From assembly GCF_009755275.1 (NCBI RefSeq), contig NZ_WQLA01000007.1, positions 1 to 64,000 of the forward strand: a DNA stretch of 64,000 nt. The letters are read 5' to 3'. This document shows positions 1-10,776 of this stretch, piece after piece. The translations under genes were made by a program, and so were the position numbers. Below the pieces are notes generated by a model. It was not told the origin of the DNA and did no database searches. It worked only from the letters and a program-made list of their open reading frames with translations. Position 1 is the first letter of the stretch; the number at the start of each line of letters is the position of its first letter. Origin of the DNA: Mucilaginibacter aquatilis. Lineage in GTDB: Bacteria; Bacteroidota; Bacteroidia; Sphingobacteriales; Sphingobacteriaceae.

Positions 1-51
1 AAAAGCAGCAGCTAAAAGGATAATGGCGGCGAAGGTAAAGTTAGTTTTCAT
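1..51 (-). CDS. N-terminal fragment of a secreted or membrane protein (runs off window start)
   Basis: An ATG at 49-51 on the minus strand opens a frame reading MKTNFTFAAIILLAAAF up to the window edge. Seventeen residues with a basic start and a hydrophobic run are typical of a signal peptide or a first membrane helix. The rest lies outside the window, so no function can be given. Confidence 0.55.
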   Translation of the reverse strand, partial: MKTNFTFAAIILLAAAF

Positions 52-357
52 ATCAATCAGGGGGAAAGGGTGTGTTTTAATTTGTTGTTGTTTGATAAAT
101 ATTAGGCAACTGCTGTACCAGCAGCCGCTAAAAAACAGCAAACGCAACAAAAACAGCCCACACATATGCAAAAACACACTTTTTGCATCGTGCCAAAAGC
201 ATTAGGCAAGCCAAGCATCAATTAACCTGTGGTTAAGTTTCCCCCAACTTTACTCAGCTGGTGGGGAATTGTACTTCCACAGTTTAAGATGCGACTGTGA
301 AGAAACATCTCAAACAACAAAGCCTCCGGATGAGGAGGCTTTGTTGTGATTATCACT
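52..357. other. Intergenic region between two minus-strand genes
   Basis: This stretch lies between the start of the partial gene at the window edge and the end of the GH43-type gene. It would carry the promoter of the partial gene. It holds one clear structure, the hairpin at 314-347. The short frames here overlap the signal-peptide start and show no coding character. Confidence 0.5.
314..347 (-). terminator. Hairpin terminator after the GH43-type gene
   Basis: A perfect 14-bp stem (ACAACAAAGCCTCC at 314-327 with its complement at 334-347) encloses a 6-nt loop, ten bases beyond the stop codon of the minus-strand gene. There is no long T tract, but the outer ACAACAAAG/CTTTGTTGT arms recur in two other terminators of this window (3983-4020 and 60930-60968). 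Confidence 0.7.
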
Positions 358-1413
358 TTAGAACTTCATATCCATCTTCCAATGACTGGCAAGTTTTTGA
401 GCTTCTTTTTTTGTGATTTGTATAACAGCAGGATGCTTAGGAACGGAGAAGTTAGTGGACTTCATAACACCATCATTAAAACGGCCCAGATTTTTGAAGT
501 TCACAAAATCAGTTGTTTCGCTAAAGCCAAAATTGTGAGGGTTGATACGGTAAATATCGTAAATCAATATCCACTTATTCTGCCCTATTAGCTTGTACAC
601 GGTTGGTGCCTCACATCCAACTGGTTCAGGATCGTACCATTTTGGGTCATATACATAGCCGGTATGTACCGAGTCAGATACAGCCTGCTTAACGCCCGAA
701 GTACCATCGTGCGAAGCATAAAACATATGGTACTTGTTTCCAACTTTTGTAATGTCGGCATCAATATAGGCAACCCCATTGGGGTACTCAAACAAAGGCT
801 TGGGCAGCGTTTCCATGCGGTCAAAGCTTTGATTCATGTACGTATAGTAAACTTTTTCCTTACCACTGCCAAAACGCATGGTAAAGTAAAGCATCGGCTT
901 TTTTTCCACCTCATCATAAATCATTTCGGGTGCCCAGGCACAGCCAATGTCGGCCAACTCGGGGAATGCCTTATCAACGCGCAAAACCTGGTGCGACCAA
1001 TGAAGTAAATCTGCCGATTTCATCAGTACCAATCCCCTGTTATTGCCCCATCCATACTGCTTTCCGTCGCGCTCCCACTGCGTGTTTCGGTAGCCTTCTT
1101 TTTGCCCGTAAATATGCAGGTCGGTCAAAGCCATATAAAACATATTATCGGCTCCACGGTAAATGTACGGGTCGCGTATGCCCTTTTGTTCGGCAATCGT
1201 ATCGCCGGCAATAACCGGCTTGCCCTGGTTTACATCAGTAAAACTATAGCCATCTTTACTTAAGGCAATATAAAGTCCATGCGTATCATCTTTAAAGTAA
1301 ACCATAAGGTAAGCACCCATCGCCTTTTCTTTAGGCACTTTACTTTTTTGAGCTAATACATCACAGCAAGATAACAGCACAAGCGCTATGCTAAAAAAAC
1401 CGGTCTTTGTCAT
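358..1413 (-). CDS. Secreted glycoside hydrolase, GH43-type beta-propeller
   Basis: A 351-residue protein starting with a signal peptide (MTKTGFFSIALVLLSCCDVLAQ). It has the layout of GH43-like five-bladed propellers, which hydrolyse arabinose- or xylose-containing polysaccharides: RDPYIY around residue 81 (candidate catalytic base), a YIDADI motif around 217-221 (pKa modulator) and CEAPTV around 267 (candidate general acid). I chose the ATG at 1411-1413 rather than the upstream ATG at 1500, because only the inner start puts the signal peptide at the N terminus. Two cysteines in the signal region leave open a lipoprotein form. The exact substrate cannot be read from sequence. It is a single gene with its own terminator. 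Confidence 0.72.
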   Translation of the reverse strand: MTKTGFFSIALVLLSCCDVLAQKSKVPKEKAMGAYLMVYFKDDTHGLYIALSKDGYSFTDVNQGKPVIAGDTIAEQKGIRDPYIYRGADNMFYMALTDLHIYGQKEGYRNTQWERDGKQYGWGNNRGLVLMKSADLLHWSHQVLRVDKAFPELADIGCAWAPEMIYDEVEKKPMLYFTMRFGSGKEKVYYTYMNQSFDRMETLPKPLFEYPNGVAYIDADITKVGNKYHMFYASHDGTSGVKQAVSDSVHTGYVYDPKWYDPEPVGCEAPTVYKLIGQNKWILIYDIYRINPHNFGFSETTDFVNFKNLGRFNDGVMKSTNFSVPKHPAVIQITKKEAQKLASHWKMDMKF

Positions 1414-1507
1414 TACGGAGAATAATTGGTTGGAGAAGCTAAAATAAAAATTAATTGTCATAAACACATTTGTAACCCAGCAACTTTTGTTATATAACAA
1501 TACACAA

Positions 1508-1538
1508 AAAAAGGCTGCCCTTATTAAGGCAGCCTTTT
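1508..1538 (-). terminator. Rho-independent terminator of katG
   Basis: On the minus strand an 11-bp stem (AAAAGGCTGCC paired with GGCAGCCTTTT, 8-nt loop) is followed by a run of Ts, 23 bases past the katG stop codon. Confidence 0.8.
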
Positions 1539-1560
1539 GCTAGTAAACTTGATTATATAA

Positions 1561-3873
<2,313 letters not shown>

Positions 3874-3982
3874 TTAAGTTATTTACCGGCTGATAAACAA
3901 TGTAAAAGTATGAGTTAACACAATATCTTCACAATCGATTAGTTCTATTGATTATAGCCAGAAACTATATTCGTGTGCTTAT

Positions 3983-4020
3983 AACAACAAAGGCCCTCCA
4001 TATGGAGGGCCTTTGTTGTT
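3983..4020 (-). terminator. Long hairpin terminator after the TonB-like gene
   Basis: A perfect 18-bp stem (AACAACAAAGGCCCTCCA at 3983-4000, complement at 4003-4020) lies between the TonB-like gene stop and the katG promoter region. It shares its outer arms with the terminators at 314-347 and 60930-60968. Confidence 0.8.
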
Positions 4021-4057
4021 GAAACTATTATTTAACTCTATAAGTTAACTGTAATGG

Positions 4058-4495
4058 TTAACTTTTCAAGGCAAAAACTACAGGCACTGTGTACCTTACG
4101 CGTACTTTTTTACCATCCTGACTTCCGGCAGTCCAACGGGGCGATGCCTTTATTACACGCACTGCCTCATCAACTAGCAATGGTTCTGTACGGCCTACTG
4201 AGTGTACATCAGTAATGCTCCCATCTTTTTCAACAATAAAAGTTACGTTAACTCTACCCTCCTTTTTTACCTTCTTGGCCGCTTCAGGATATTTTAAATT
4301 TTCTTTTAAATACTGAATAAAGCCAGAAATGTCACCCGGAAAGCGCGGTAGTTTTTCTACCGTGGTGTATACCGGTTCATCATCTGTTTTTGCCTGTGCA
4401 AATGAGGCCGAACATACCGAAGTTGCCATTAGTGTTAACAGTGCGGCCTTAGCTAATTTTTGAGCCAATGCCTTGGTAATTTTCTTGTAATTCAT
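4058..4495 (-). CDS. Small TonB-family protein, signal peptide plus TonB C-terminal domain
   Basis: A 145-residue protein with a cleavable-looking signal sequence (ALLTLMATSVCSASFAQA) followed almost directly by a TonB C-terminal domain (GFIQYLKENLKYPEAAKKVKKEGRV onward). In the family this domain contacts TonB boxes of outer-membrane receptors. The usual uncleaved membrane anchor and proline-rich spacer are missing, so it is probably periplasmic rather than a full energy transducer. I start it at the ATG at 4493-4495 (MNYKKITKALAQ), which places the signal peptide correctly; an upstream in-frame ATG at 4528 adds 11 unconvincing residues. Confidence 0.8.
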   Translation of the reverse strand: MNYKKITKALAQKLAKAALLTLMATSVCSASFAQAKTDDEPVYTTVEKLPRFPGDISGFIQYLKENLKYPEAAKKVKKEGRVNVTFIVEKDGSITDVHSVGRTEPLLVDEAVRVIKASPRWTAGSQDGKKVRVRYTVPVVFALKS

Positions 4496-4581
4496 GTTTC
4501 TAAAATTTAGTTTATAAGCTTTACTCAAATATAACTAAATATTTAGTTAATGGTTCTTTAGAAGAATATTTTTACAAAAAA

Positions 4582-4605
4582 GCCGCCGGTAAATATACTG
4601 GCGGC
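4582..4605 (-). terminator. Terminator of the sigma factor operon
   Basis: A 10-bp GC-rich stem with one G-T wobble (GCCGCCGGTA with TACTGGCGGC) is followed on the minus strand by six Ts. It sits 19 bases past the stop of the last DUF4097-like gene. Confidence 0.8.
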
Positions 4606-4624
4606 ATCAAACATTCATTTTTAT

Positions 4625-5347
4625 TTATTGCTTTCGCATATAAATTTTTCCGTAAGTTGATTTCAAATCGTACGCGGGGCCTTTACCTGGCTGGGCGGTA
4701 ATAGAGGTAAAGAAATCACGCTTGGTGTTATCTGTTAAAACCAGGTCGAGGTTTGAAAAAATATGCCCGTAACTTGTGGTAGCCTTAATTTGGCCTACCT
4801 GGGCTTTATTTAATGTTGCGTCAATTCCGCCGTAAACAGCGTCTACAACAATCGGCGTGTTACAATTTACTAGTTGAACCATTCCATAAGTAGCTTTAAC
4901 AGTGGTTGGTGTATTTACCGGTACTTTCACTTCTATGCTAACATCCATATCAACACCGTTAGAATATGAACGAATGACGCCCATTTTACTTTTGTAAGCT
5001 TTAAAGTCGGCCTCTGTTTTAAAAACGATCTTTTTACCGGCTTCCTGTACTGTATACCTATGTGGCAGTTTATCTAAATCGGTTAGCTTGTTGCTAATTT
5101 GCAATGCACCGTTATTAATCCGGTCTGATAAGGTAAAGGCGTCGTCGTTTTCGCCATCGTTTATGTTTACTTTAGCTATTACTGCTACTTCGTTTTTTTC
5201 CCAGGTGGTAATTTTTACTACCGGATAATCAAACTTTAACTCCAATGGCTGACCTTTTTTGATGGGGTAACTTTTATTTATTATAGTTTGGGCACCGGCA
5301 ACATTAGCCACCGTTAAACTCAACCACAGCAATAGTAAATGTTTCAT
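4625..5347 (-). CDS. Secreted DUF4097-like adhesin-type beta protein (second copy)
   Basis: A 240-residue exported protein (signal peptide MKHLLLLWLSLTVANVAGA). The rest is beta-rich and repetitive in character, like the DUF4097 putative adhesin fold: VKITTWEKNEVAVIAKV near the start, and VKATYGMVQLVNCN and KATTSYGHIF further on. It is the last gene of the operon running from 7586 to 4625 and lies 24 bp after its paralog. The two paralogs end alike (LKSTYGKIYMRKQ here, LTSTFGKVYLRKAI upstream), which points to tandem duplication. A cell-envelope role is inferred from export and operon context only. Confidence 0.65.
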   Translation of the reverse strand: MKHLLLLWLSLTVANVAGAQTIINKSYPIKKGQPLELKFDYPVVKITTWEKNEVAVIAKVNINDGENDDAFTLSDRINNGALQISNKLTDLDKLPHRYTVQEAGKKIVFKTEADFKAYKSKMGVIRSYSNGVDMDVSIEVKVPVNTPTTVKATYGMVQLVNCNTPIVVDAVYGGIDATLNKAQVGQIKATTSYGHIFSNLDLVLTDNTKRDFFTSITAQPGKGPAYDLKSTYGKIYMRKQ

Positions 5348-5371
5348 GATTTTAAAGTTTAGGCTTAATAA

Positions 5372-6142
5372 TTAAATTGCTTTACGAAGATATACTTTAC
5401 CAAAGGTTGAGGTTAAGTTAAACTCAGTACCTCCTCCGTTAAGCGTTCCGGCTATATTGCCTGTGTATTCTACCATTTCATCATCCTGGGCGCGCTTTTT
5501 AAGCTCAATGTTTAAATCAGACGAAGCAAACACATTACCATGTGTTGTATTGAGTTTAAGGTTGGCTTTTGTTGCACCCGGTACGGCAACATCAACTGTA
5601 GCGTACATCGAAGAAATGGTTATTGGACCGGCAATTTTGTCTTTAAACTTTGCTTTTACGTTACCATATATACTGTTAACTGTAACCGGACCTGTAATGT
5701 CTTCCAGTTCTACAGAGTTTGTACGCACTGATATATCAATCTCTTTAGTGATGTTTTTGATGATAACCTTGCCAGCATTAATCATATTCTGCCAGTTGTA
5801 AGATACGCTCACTCCGCGTGGCACCTTAATTTTAACCTTTCCTATGTTTGATGCTACCTCGTTTACTTCTATAGTTGTTCCTTTATCGGCAACGTTAATT
5901 CCTATGTTGGTATTATCAACAACACCGGTGCCACTAAGTAATCTTAAACCGGCCGCGCGCTCATCAGCATACTTCTTATCCTCTGAGGTAAAAATAATTT
6001 CCTTGCCATCATAGCCCTCTATGGTAACCGATGGCAGTTTGATTAACAATCTTCCTGTTGCTTTGGCAACCTTATATTCCTGAGCAAAAGCATGGCTTAT
6101 TGCCGTTAGTAGAACCACTATAGTTAATAACCTGATTTTCAT
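5372..6142 (-). CDS. Secreted DUF4097-like adhesin-type beta protein (first copy)
   Basis: A 256-residue exported protein (signal peptide MKIRLLTIVVLLTAISHAFA) made of short beta strands typical of DUF4097-like proteins, for example VTVNSIYGNVKAKF, ITISSMYATVDVAV and KLNTTHGNVFASSD, each about 20 residues apart like a beta-helix ladder. It lies 81 bp downstream of the HEAT-repeat gene and 24 bp upstream of its paralog. In Bacteroidetes such proteins often sit behind ECF sigma/anti-sigma pairs, so it is probably an envelope-stress output of the sigma factor at 7047-7586. Confidence 0.65.
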   Translation of the reverse strand: MKIRLLTIVVLLTAISHAFAQEYKVAKATGRLLIKLPSVTIEGYDGKEIIFTSEDKKYADERAAGLRLLSGTGVVDNTNIGINVADKGTTIEVNEVASNIGKVKIKVPRGVSVSYNWQNMINAGKVIIKNITKEIDISVRTNSVELEDITGPVTVNSIYGNVKAKFKDKIAGPITISSMYATVDVAVPGATKANLKLNTTHGNVFASSDLNIELKKRAQDDEMVEYTGNIAGTLNGGGTEFNLTSTFGKVYLRKAI

Positions 6143-6223
6143 TTTTAATAAGATTTTATGAGTTTATATTTTATAATAATGGTATAGTCGACGTATACCT
6201 TTAATTTCATAGTGAACAAATGA

Positions 6224-7057
6224 TCATGATCCGCGTAACTGAAACGCGCCGGAGTATGCGGTTTCGCGCACAGCATCCATTTTACTTTCATCCTTTACCA
6301 TGCCTTCCAGTTCAGTTAATATTGCCGATTCTTTCATGCGGGTAAGCAGCTCAATAAGTGCTATCTGAACCATGGGATCCTGTTGTTTTTTCAGGGACTT
6401 TACCAGCTGTTTGCGTACATAGCCTTCCTTATAAAACTTAGCCAATCCATCTAATGCTGCCATCCTTACATTGGTGTTAGGGTCATTATTCATTGTCTCA
6501 ACCAAAACGTCAACCACATCGTTACTCAAGTTTTTAAATTTACCAGTTTGTGAAAGCGCTTTTAAACGGCTGGCGGGAGATGATTCATCATTCAACTTGT
6601 CAAACAACACCTTTTTATATGAACTCTGCCCGGTTTGGGCAAAGCTTTTAGATAAACGGCTTTTACGTTGGGCTATGTCCTGGTCAACATCATCAAAACT
6701 ATGCTGCTGAGGAGCCGGACTTGCTGCATACTCCTGCTGAGGCTCAGTAATTTGTGGCGCTGTTTGCTCCTGAATTACCTGCGGTTTACGCGATGTTTTC
6801 ACTACGTTTTGCGCAACATTATTTGTTTGGTTATACTGCCACAAAACGAAACTTAAGCCTATAAGCAGGCAAGCGGCAGCAACCCACCTCATGGCAGTGA
6901 AGCTTATTACAATGCCTGTTTTCTTTTCAACCGGTTTAATTTTATGAACCGGTTGCTGCATTTGTTCAAGAATGCGGTTTAACACTGCCGGATTAGGCAT
7001 GCGTATATCCAGTTCTTCGTTATGCTTGCTTATAAATTCTTCCAGTTTACCTTTCAT
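6224..7057 (-). CDS. Membrane-anchored HEAT-repeat protein, candidate anti-sigma factor
   Basis: A 277-residue protein with a short cytoplasmic N terminus, one membrane helix around residues 52-68 (MRWVAAACLLIGLSFVLW), a glutamine/proline-rich linker and C-terminal HEAT-type helical repeats (LVETMNNDPNTNVRMAALDGLAKF and following). Its start overlaps the sigma factor end by 11 bp, showing translational coupling. Gene order and single-helix topology fit an anti-sigma factor with a periplasmic sensor. No zinc-binding anti-sigma motif is visible in the N-terminal part, so the anti-sigma role is inferred from context. Confidence 0.7.
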   Translation of the reverse strand: MKGKLEEFISKHNEELDIRMPNPAVLNRILEQMQQPVHKIKPVEKKTGIVISFTAMRWVAAACLLIGLSFVLWQYNQTNNVAQNVVKTSRKPQVIQEQTAPQITEPQQEYAASPAPQQHSFDDVDQDIAQRKSRLSKSFAQTGQSSYKKVLFDKLNDESSPASRLKALSQTGKFKNLSNDVVDVLVETMNNDPNTNVRMAALDGLAKFYKEGYVRKQLVKSLKKQQDPMVQIALIELLTRMKESAILTELEGMVKDESKMDAVRETAYSGAFQLRGS

Positions 7058-7586
7058 AATGCCCCTCTTTTAACATTTCTAAAACCTTGGCCTTAGCCCT
7101 GAAGTACTGAACTCTAACTGTGCTATTTGACATTCCCAGCATTTGCGCAATTTCAACCTGCGGAATGTTTTCAACCGCGTATAACTGAAATATGGTGCGG
7201 TAAGCCAAAGGCAGCTCTTCAATTGCCTGACTTATGCGGTTCATGTTAAATTCAAATTCCTCCTCATCTACAATTTCATCAACAATCACTGTTGTCTCCG
7301 GCTCAAGCTCAGTTAGTTCAAGTCGTTTTTTTCGCAGCCAGTTTATGGCTTTGTTTATTGCAATCCTTTTAATCCACGGCCTGAAACTATCAGCATTAGT
7401 AAGCTTGGCTATAGCATGATAAGCATCAACAAAAGCTTCCTGCATAATATCTTCTGCTTCGCCGGTGTGTTCTACATACCGGCATATAGCATTGTACACA
7501 TACTTTGCATTATGCTCATATAACTTTGTGTAGGCGTACGGATCGCCGTTTTTACACATTGCTACGAGGTCTTGTTGTGATATCAT
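7047..7586 (-). CDS. ECF-type RNA polymerase sigma-70 factor
   Basis: A 179-residue extracytoplasmic-function sigma factor. Region 2 spans about residues 18-80 (GEAEDIMQEAFVDAYHAIAKL; FRPWIKRIAINKAINWLRKK) and region 4 about 125-175 (PLAYRTIFQLYAVENIPQVEIAQMLGMSNSTVRVQYFRAKAKVLEML). It heads a four-gene operon with the HEAT-repeat partner and two DUF4097-like proteins. The upstream region holds an imperfect inverted repeat of GGTTAC/GTAACGACC at 7682-7700 and a GTAAC...CGAC pair further in, which could be an autoregulated ECF promoter. Confidence 0.92.
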   Translation of the reverse strand: MISQQDLVAMCKNGDPYAYTKLYEHNAKYVYNAICRYVEHTGEAEDIMQEAFVDAYHAIAKLTNADSFRPWIKRIAINKAINWLRKKRLELTELEPETTVIVDEIVDEEEFEFNMNRISQAIEELPLAYRTIFQLYAVENIPQVEIAQMLGMSNSTVRVQYFRAKAKVLEMLKEGHYER

Positions 7587-7746
7587 TTACAGTTGTAATC
7601 CTAAAATTTCTGGTCAGCTACTTTAATGTCGTAATGTTGATTGGAATGTTACAACAAATTAAAAGAATTTTAAAAATTGTTGGTTACAGTAGTAACGACC
7701 TTTTCGATGTGCCTACAGCGAATCAAAAATGGCCTTAAACAAAAAA

Positions 7747-7767
7747 GCCTGTATAAATTATACAGGC
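7747..7767 (-). terminator. Rho-independent terminator of the SusCD operon
   Basis: GCCTGTATAA and TTATACAGGC form a tight hairpin, followed on the minus strand by six Ts (TTTTTTGTTT). It lies 140 bp past the last gene of the operon. A second hairpin at 7789-7811 precedes it. Confidence 0.8.
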
Positions 7768-7788
7768 ACAAATTTTTAAGTAAATAAA

Positions 7789-7811
7789 CATGCAGCTATC
7801 GCAGCTGCATG
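7789..7811 (-). terminator. Second hairpin upstream of the SusCD terminator
   Basis: A 9-bp stem (CATGCAGCT at 7789-7797, AGCTGCATG at 7803-7811) with a 5-nt loop, followed on the minus strand by TTTATTT. With the hairpin at 7747-7767 it forms a tandem terminator or an RNA 3' stabiliser. Confidence 0.5.
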
Positions 7812-7906
7812 TTTCCCAATTAATGAACTACTACTAACAGGTTTTAAGATAAATTTAATACCATCTTAGTATGATCTTGACCGACACACAGTATTGTGTC
7901 ATTTAT

Positions 7907-8869
7907 TTAATTCTGAATTTTTACGCTGACATTAATAAATGGTTTTCTGTCTAAATCAGATGATACTGCATTGATGAAAAGAATTCCATATTTACCTTCA
8001 GGAGTTAGAAAACTAATGCTGCTACCAGGGAGCAAACCTGTACCATAAGTAGTAGCTACAGTAGCTGACAGCGTTGGATTTCTTGCCTTAACCAACGACT
8101 CAATTACTGAAGCAGAAACTGCCGTATAAGTAAAAGGGTCATTTTGTGACGTTTGTGGAGCTGCAAATTTTGTAGCTCTTTTTTGCCATGCACTTATATC
8201 ATATACAGTGAGCGGATTAACAGGAACGTTTGTAGCATATAAGTTATACACCCAAGGGTTACTTGCATCTGTTGTTGGCCTGCGATAAATTCCAAAATCA
8301 ATTTTTGAGGAATTGGCAAGACCATCGGTGTAGCTGTAAGAAACTCCATCACGCAAAGAAAAGAAAGAGGGTAAGATTTTGCCTAGGGTGTCTGGCAAAT
8401 AGATAACACGATTTGTCAAAAACGTATAACTTGGTTTACCCTCGATAACAACTTTTTTGTAACCATCGCCAATATAAACGCCTTTTTGGTTAAGCGCATA
8501 AACACGGTAACTTAACTTTCCGTCTCTCTGTATCTTCAACTTAAGCAAATCTCTGTAAGCTCTCCTGCGACTATTGTCACTTACAGCAATAGTATTACGC
8601 TCAATAGCATTACCTTTTCCGCCAGCGGTGCGCTCCACCACTACAGAATAAATATCCTCAACGGCTGAATTTATAGTATAATCTATGTATACACTATCGC
8701 CATCGTTAACAAGTTTATAGTCGGTTACAGCTAAAGGACTGCTGTTATTATAAGTAACAGTTACGTCATTGAACATGTTAAATATGTTTTGCGAATCTTT
8801 TTTGCATGCACTGAGCAATGCCACACAACCAACTGCAACTATAATTTTTTTTAAATTTCTAATTTTCAT
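7907..8869 (-). CDS. Lipoprotein third gene of the SusC/SusD operon
   Basis: A 320-residue exported lipoprotein (MKIRNLKKIIVAVGCVALLSACKK, with Cys in the lipobox LLSAC). The body is predicted beta-rich, with no catalytic motif I recognise. It resembles the surface-glycan-binding or DUF4998/DUF1735-like lipoproteins that follow SusC/SusD pairs in Bacteroidetes, but I cannot assign a specific family. The ATG at 8867-8869 is chosen because it places the lipobox properly; the longer frame adds 13 residues. It begins 39 bp after the SusD stop codon and is followed by two hairpins. Confidence 0.65.
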   Translation of the reverse strand: MKIRNLKKIIVAVGCVALLSACKKDSQNIFNMFNDVTVTYNNSSPLAVTDYKLVNDGDSVYIDYTINSAVEDIYSVVVERTAGGKGNAIERNTIAVSDNSRRRAYRDLLKLKIQRDGKLSYRVYALNQKGVYIGDGYKKVVIEGKPSYTFLTNRVIYLPDTLGKILPSFFSLRDGVSYSYTDGLANSSKIDFGIYRRPTTDASNPWVYNLYATNVPVNPLTVYDISAWQKRATKFAAPQTSQNDPFTYTAVSASVIESLVKARNPTLSATVATTYGTGLLPGSSISFLTPEGKYGILFINAVSSDLDRKPFINVSVKIQN

Positions 8870-8908
8870 TTTTAGAGAATTACAATTAATAACAATATCA
8901 ATAAGCAT

Positions 8909-10765
8909 TTAATCTAATGGATCAAATGTGCCGCCAGGCCAGCCAATTGTTGTAGCTATATTAGCTCCATTGTTAACAAAATCGTTGTGAAACGTATAGA
9001 AGTAATGATATTCTGGTACGTTATATGGCAGGTACTGTGTATTGGTGGTTAAAACATGCCTAAAATACTTTTGATAGGTTGCTTTATCATTTGTATTAAG
9101 GGTTTCTCTGAATGCAACTCCATTTGTGGAAGCTTCTAAAACTGCTTTATCACTCGCTACGTTTAGTTGAACTTCAAGTTTCGTCATGTTGCCGTTTAAC
9201 AAATGCATTTGTCTTGTGCGTCTTAAATCGGAGTTACGCTTGTTCTCAAATGCAAATTCTATCATTCTTTCATTAATTAGTAAGGTACGCACCTGCTCAA
9301 TTCCATTTACATTTCCTAAGCCATAGTCATTATTACCTTGTACAATGTTAGCTCTAACACGCAGTTGCCTTACCATATCTTTCGCGCCTGCTGAATTTCC
9401 GGTTTCATTCATACAGTCAGCATAGTTAAGCATAACTTCGGCTAATCTTAGTTCAATCCAATCCATACCATTGCCACCTAAATTATTACTGTAAGGCACG
9501 TTAGCTGCAGTTAGAGTTGGGGTTGTGAACCGCTTGCAATAAACTCCATTGCCGTTACTTTCTCCTACAGCGGTGTTGTACGTCCATTGTCTTCTGTTAA
9601 GATTTCCACTTAAAGGCCAGCTACCACCATTGTAAGCGATAGTTGCTTCAAATCTTGGATCGCGATTTTGCCAGAAAAGCAAGTCATCATATGGAAACTG
9701 CGTAGATGTTCCACGCGGGTTGCCATCTCTCATAGGGTATGCATCCAAAAGTTTTTTTGTTGCCATAAATCCGGTGAACGGGCTTCCGTTTTCAGAAGAT
9801 GGCCTTGTAATAGATTCCGTATTATGACCTCTGGCATTTATTGAATTAGAAAAAGTGCGTACAAGAACAGCCTCTGTATTTGCGGTTCCCTCCACCCTAA
9901 AAATGTCGGCGTAATTTGTCATTAATTTTTTTCCAGAAGCAACGCACATATCATAAGCTTCTTTATTGGCTTGCAAAGCGGTTTGCCATCTTGATGCATC
10001 ATATGGGTGTTTTGGATCGTTCAGCGGATTGAATTGAGGACTTGCCCAATACAACAAAACCTTCGCCTTTAAACACGTTGCAATTAATTTAGAGATTTTA
10101 CCCCTGCCCGTGCCGTCATCCCAAACGACGCCGTCTAACATAGTAATGGCATTATTCAAATCACTTATAATGGCGTCAAAACAAACCTTCGCACTTTTCC
10201 TACCTTCAAGATATACAGTCTCAGGTCGTTGTGGTTCTAAAGGAAGTGGTACTCCACCATATACTTTCACCAATTCAAAGTAAGCCATTGCTCTCAAGGC
10301 ATGATATTGACCTAATAAAACTCTTTGAGTAGCCTGAGGAATAGATCCAAGCGGTATGTTCTTTATTGCTTCATTGCAACGGCCTACGTCGAAATATCTA
10401 TTTATGCCGGGGTTATAATTATAGCCGTTTCCGGTGTATCTAACGTCATTTACTCCAAGCGTTCCTTGTAATCCTAATGCCGCTTTTGCCCATTGATCTA
10501 CGTCAGGAAAGTAGTTTTCATCACTTGCCATTTGTACACCATATCTATCTGGTCTTAATTGGAAAGGAAAGTTAGGTATTACTACATCATAAGTACGGTT
10601 AAGATGTAGTTGTACAGCACCTTCAGTATCCCATATTGCTGCATCAATTCCATTTCTATCAGGTAACAAGAAGAATTCATCTTTATTTATACATGCAGGC
10701 AAGGTTGCTGCGATAGACAAGACAATAAATGACTTGGTGATATGACTTTTTATTTGCTTAATCAT
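8909..10765 (-). CDS. RagB/SusD-family nutrient-binding outer-membrane lipoprotein
   Basis: A 618-residue SusD-type lipoprotein with lipobox LPAC near residue 25, the lid subunit that captures oligomers above the SusC channel. SusD hallmarks are visible: YFDVGRCNEAIKNI with helical TPR-like segments (LLGQYHALRAMAYFELVKVYGGVPLPLE), SKLIATCLKAKVLLYWASPQFNPL, and the C-terminal block beginning WIELRLAEVMLNYADCMNETG and containing LLINERMIEFAFENKRNSDLRR. It starts 11 bp after the SusC stop, so the two are co-transcribed. No sugar-active enzyme lies in the operon, so the ligand is unknown. Confidence 0.95.
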   Translation of the reverse strand: MIKQIKSHITKSFIVLSIAATLPACINKDEFFLLPDRNGIDAAIWDTEGAVQLHLNRTYDVVIPNFPFQLRPDRYGVQMASDENYFPDVDQWAKAALGLQGTLGVNDVRYTGNGYNYNPGINRYFDVGRCNEAIKNIPLGSIPQATQRVLLGQYHALRAMAYFELVKVYGGVPLPLEPQRPETVYLEGRKSAKVCFDAIISDLNNAITMLDGVVWDDGTGRGKISKLIATCLKAKVLLYWASPQFNPLNDPKHPYDASRWQTALQANKEAYDMCVASGKKLMTNYADIFRVEGTANTEAVLVRTFSNSINARGHNTESITRPSSENGSPFTGFMATKKLLDAYPMRDGNPRGTSTQFPYDDLLFWQNRDPRFEATIAYNGGSWPLSGNLNRRQWTYNTAVGESNGNGVYCKRFTTPTLTAANVPYSNNLGGNGMDWIELRLAEVMLNYADCMNETGNSAGAKDMVRQLRVRANIVQGNNDYGLGNVNGIEQVRTLLINERMIEFAFENKRNSDLRRTRQMHLLNGNMTKLEVQLNVASDKAVLEASTNGVAFRETLNTNDKATYQKYFRHVLTTNTQYLPYNVPEYHYFYTFHNDFVNNGANIATTIGWPGGTFDPLD

Positions 10766-10776
10766 TGCTAAAAAAA

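Larger units (their letters stand above)
7587..7906. other. Intergenic region with two hairpins and sigma-operon promoter
   Basis: Between the sigma factor gene start and the end of the SusCD operon. The half next to the sigma factor (about 7600-7700) carries candidate promoter and operator sequence, including GGTTAC-AGTA-GTAACGACC at 7682-7700. The other half carries two hairpins for the SusCD transcript (7747-7767 and 7789-7811). No convincing gene is seen. Confidence 0.5.
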
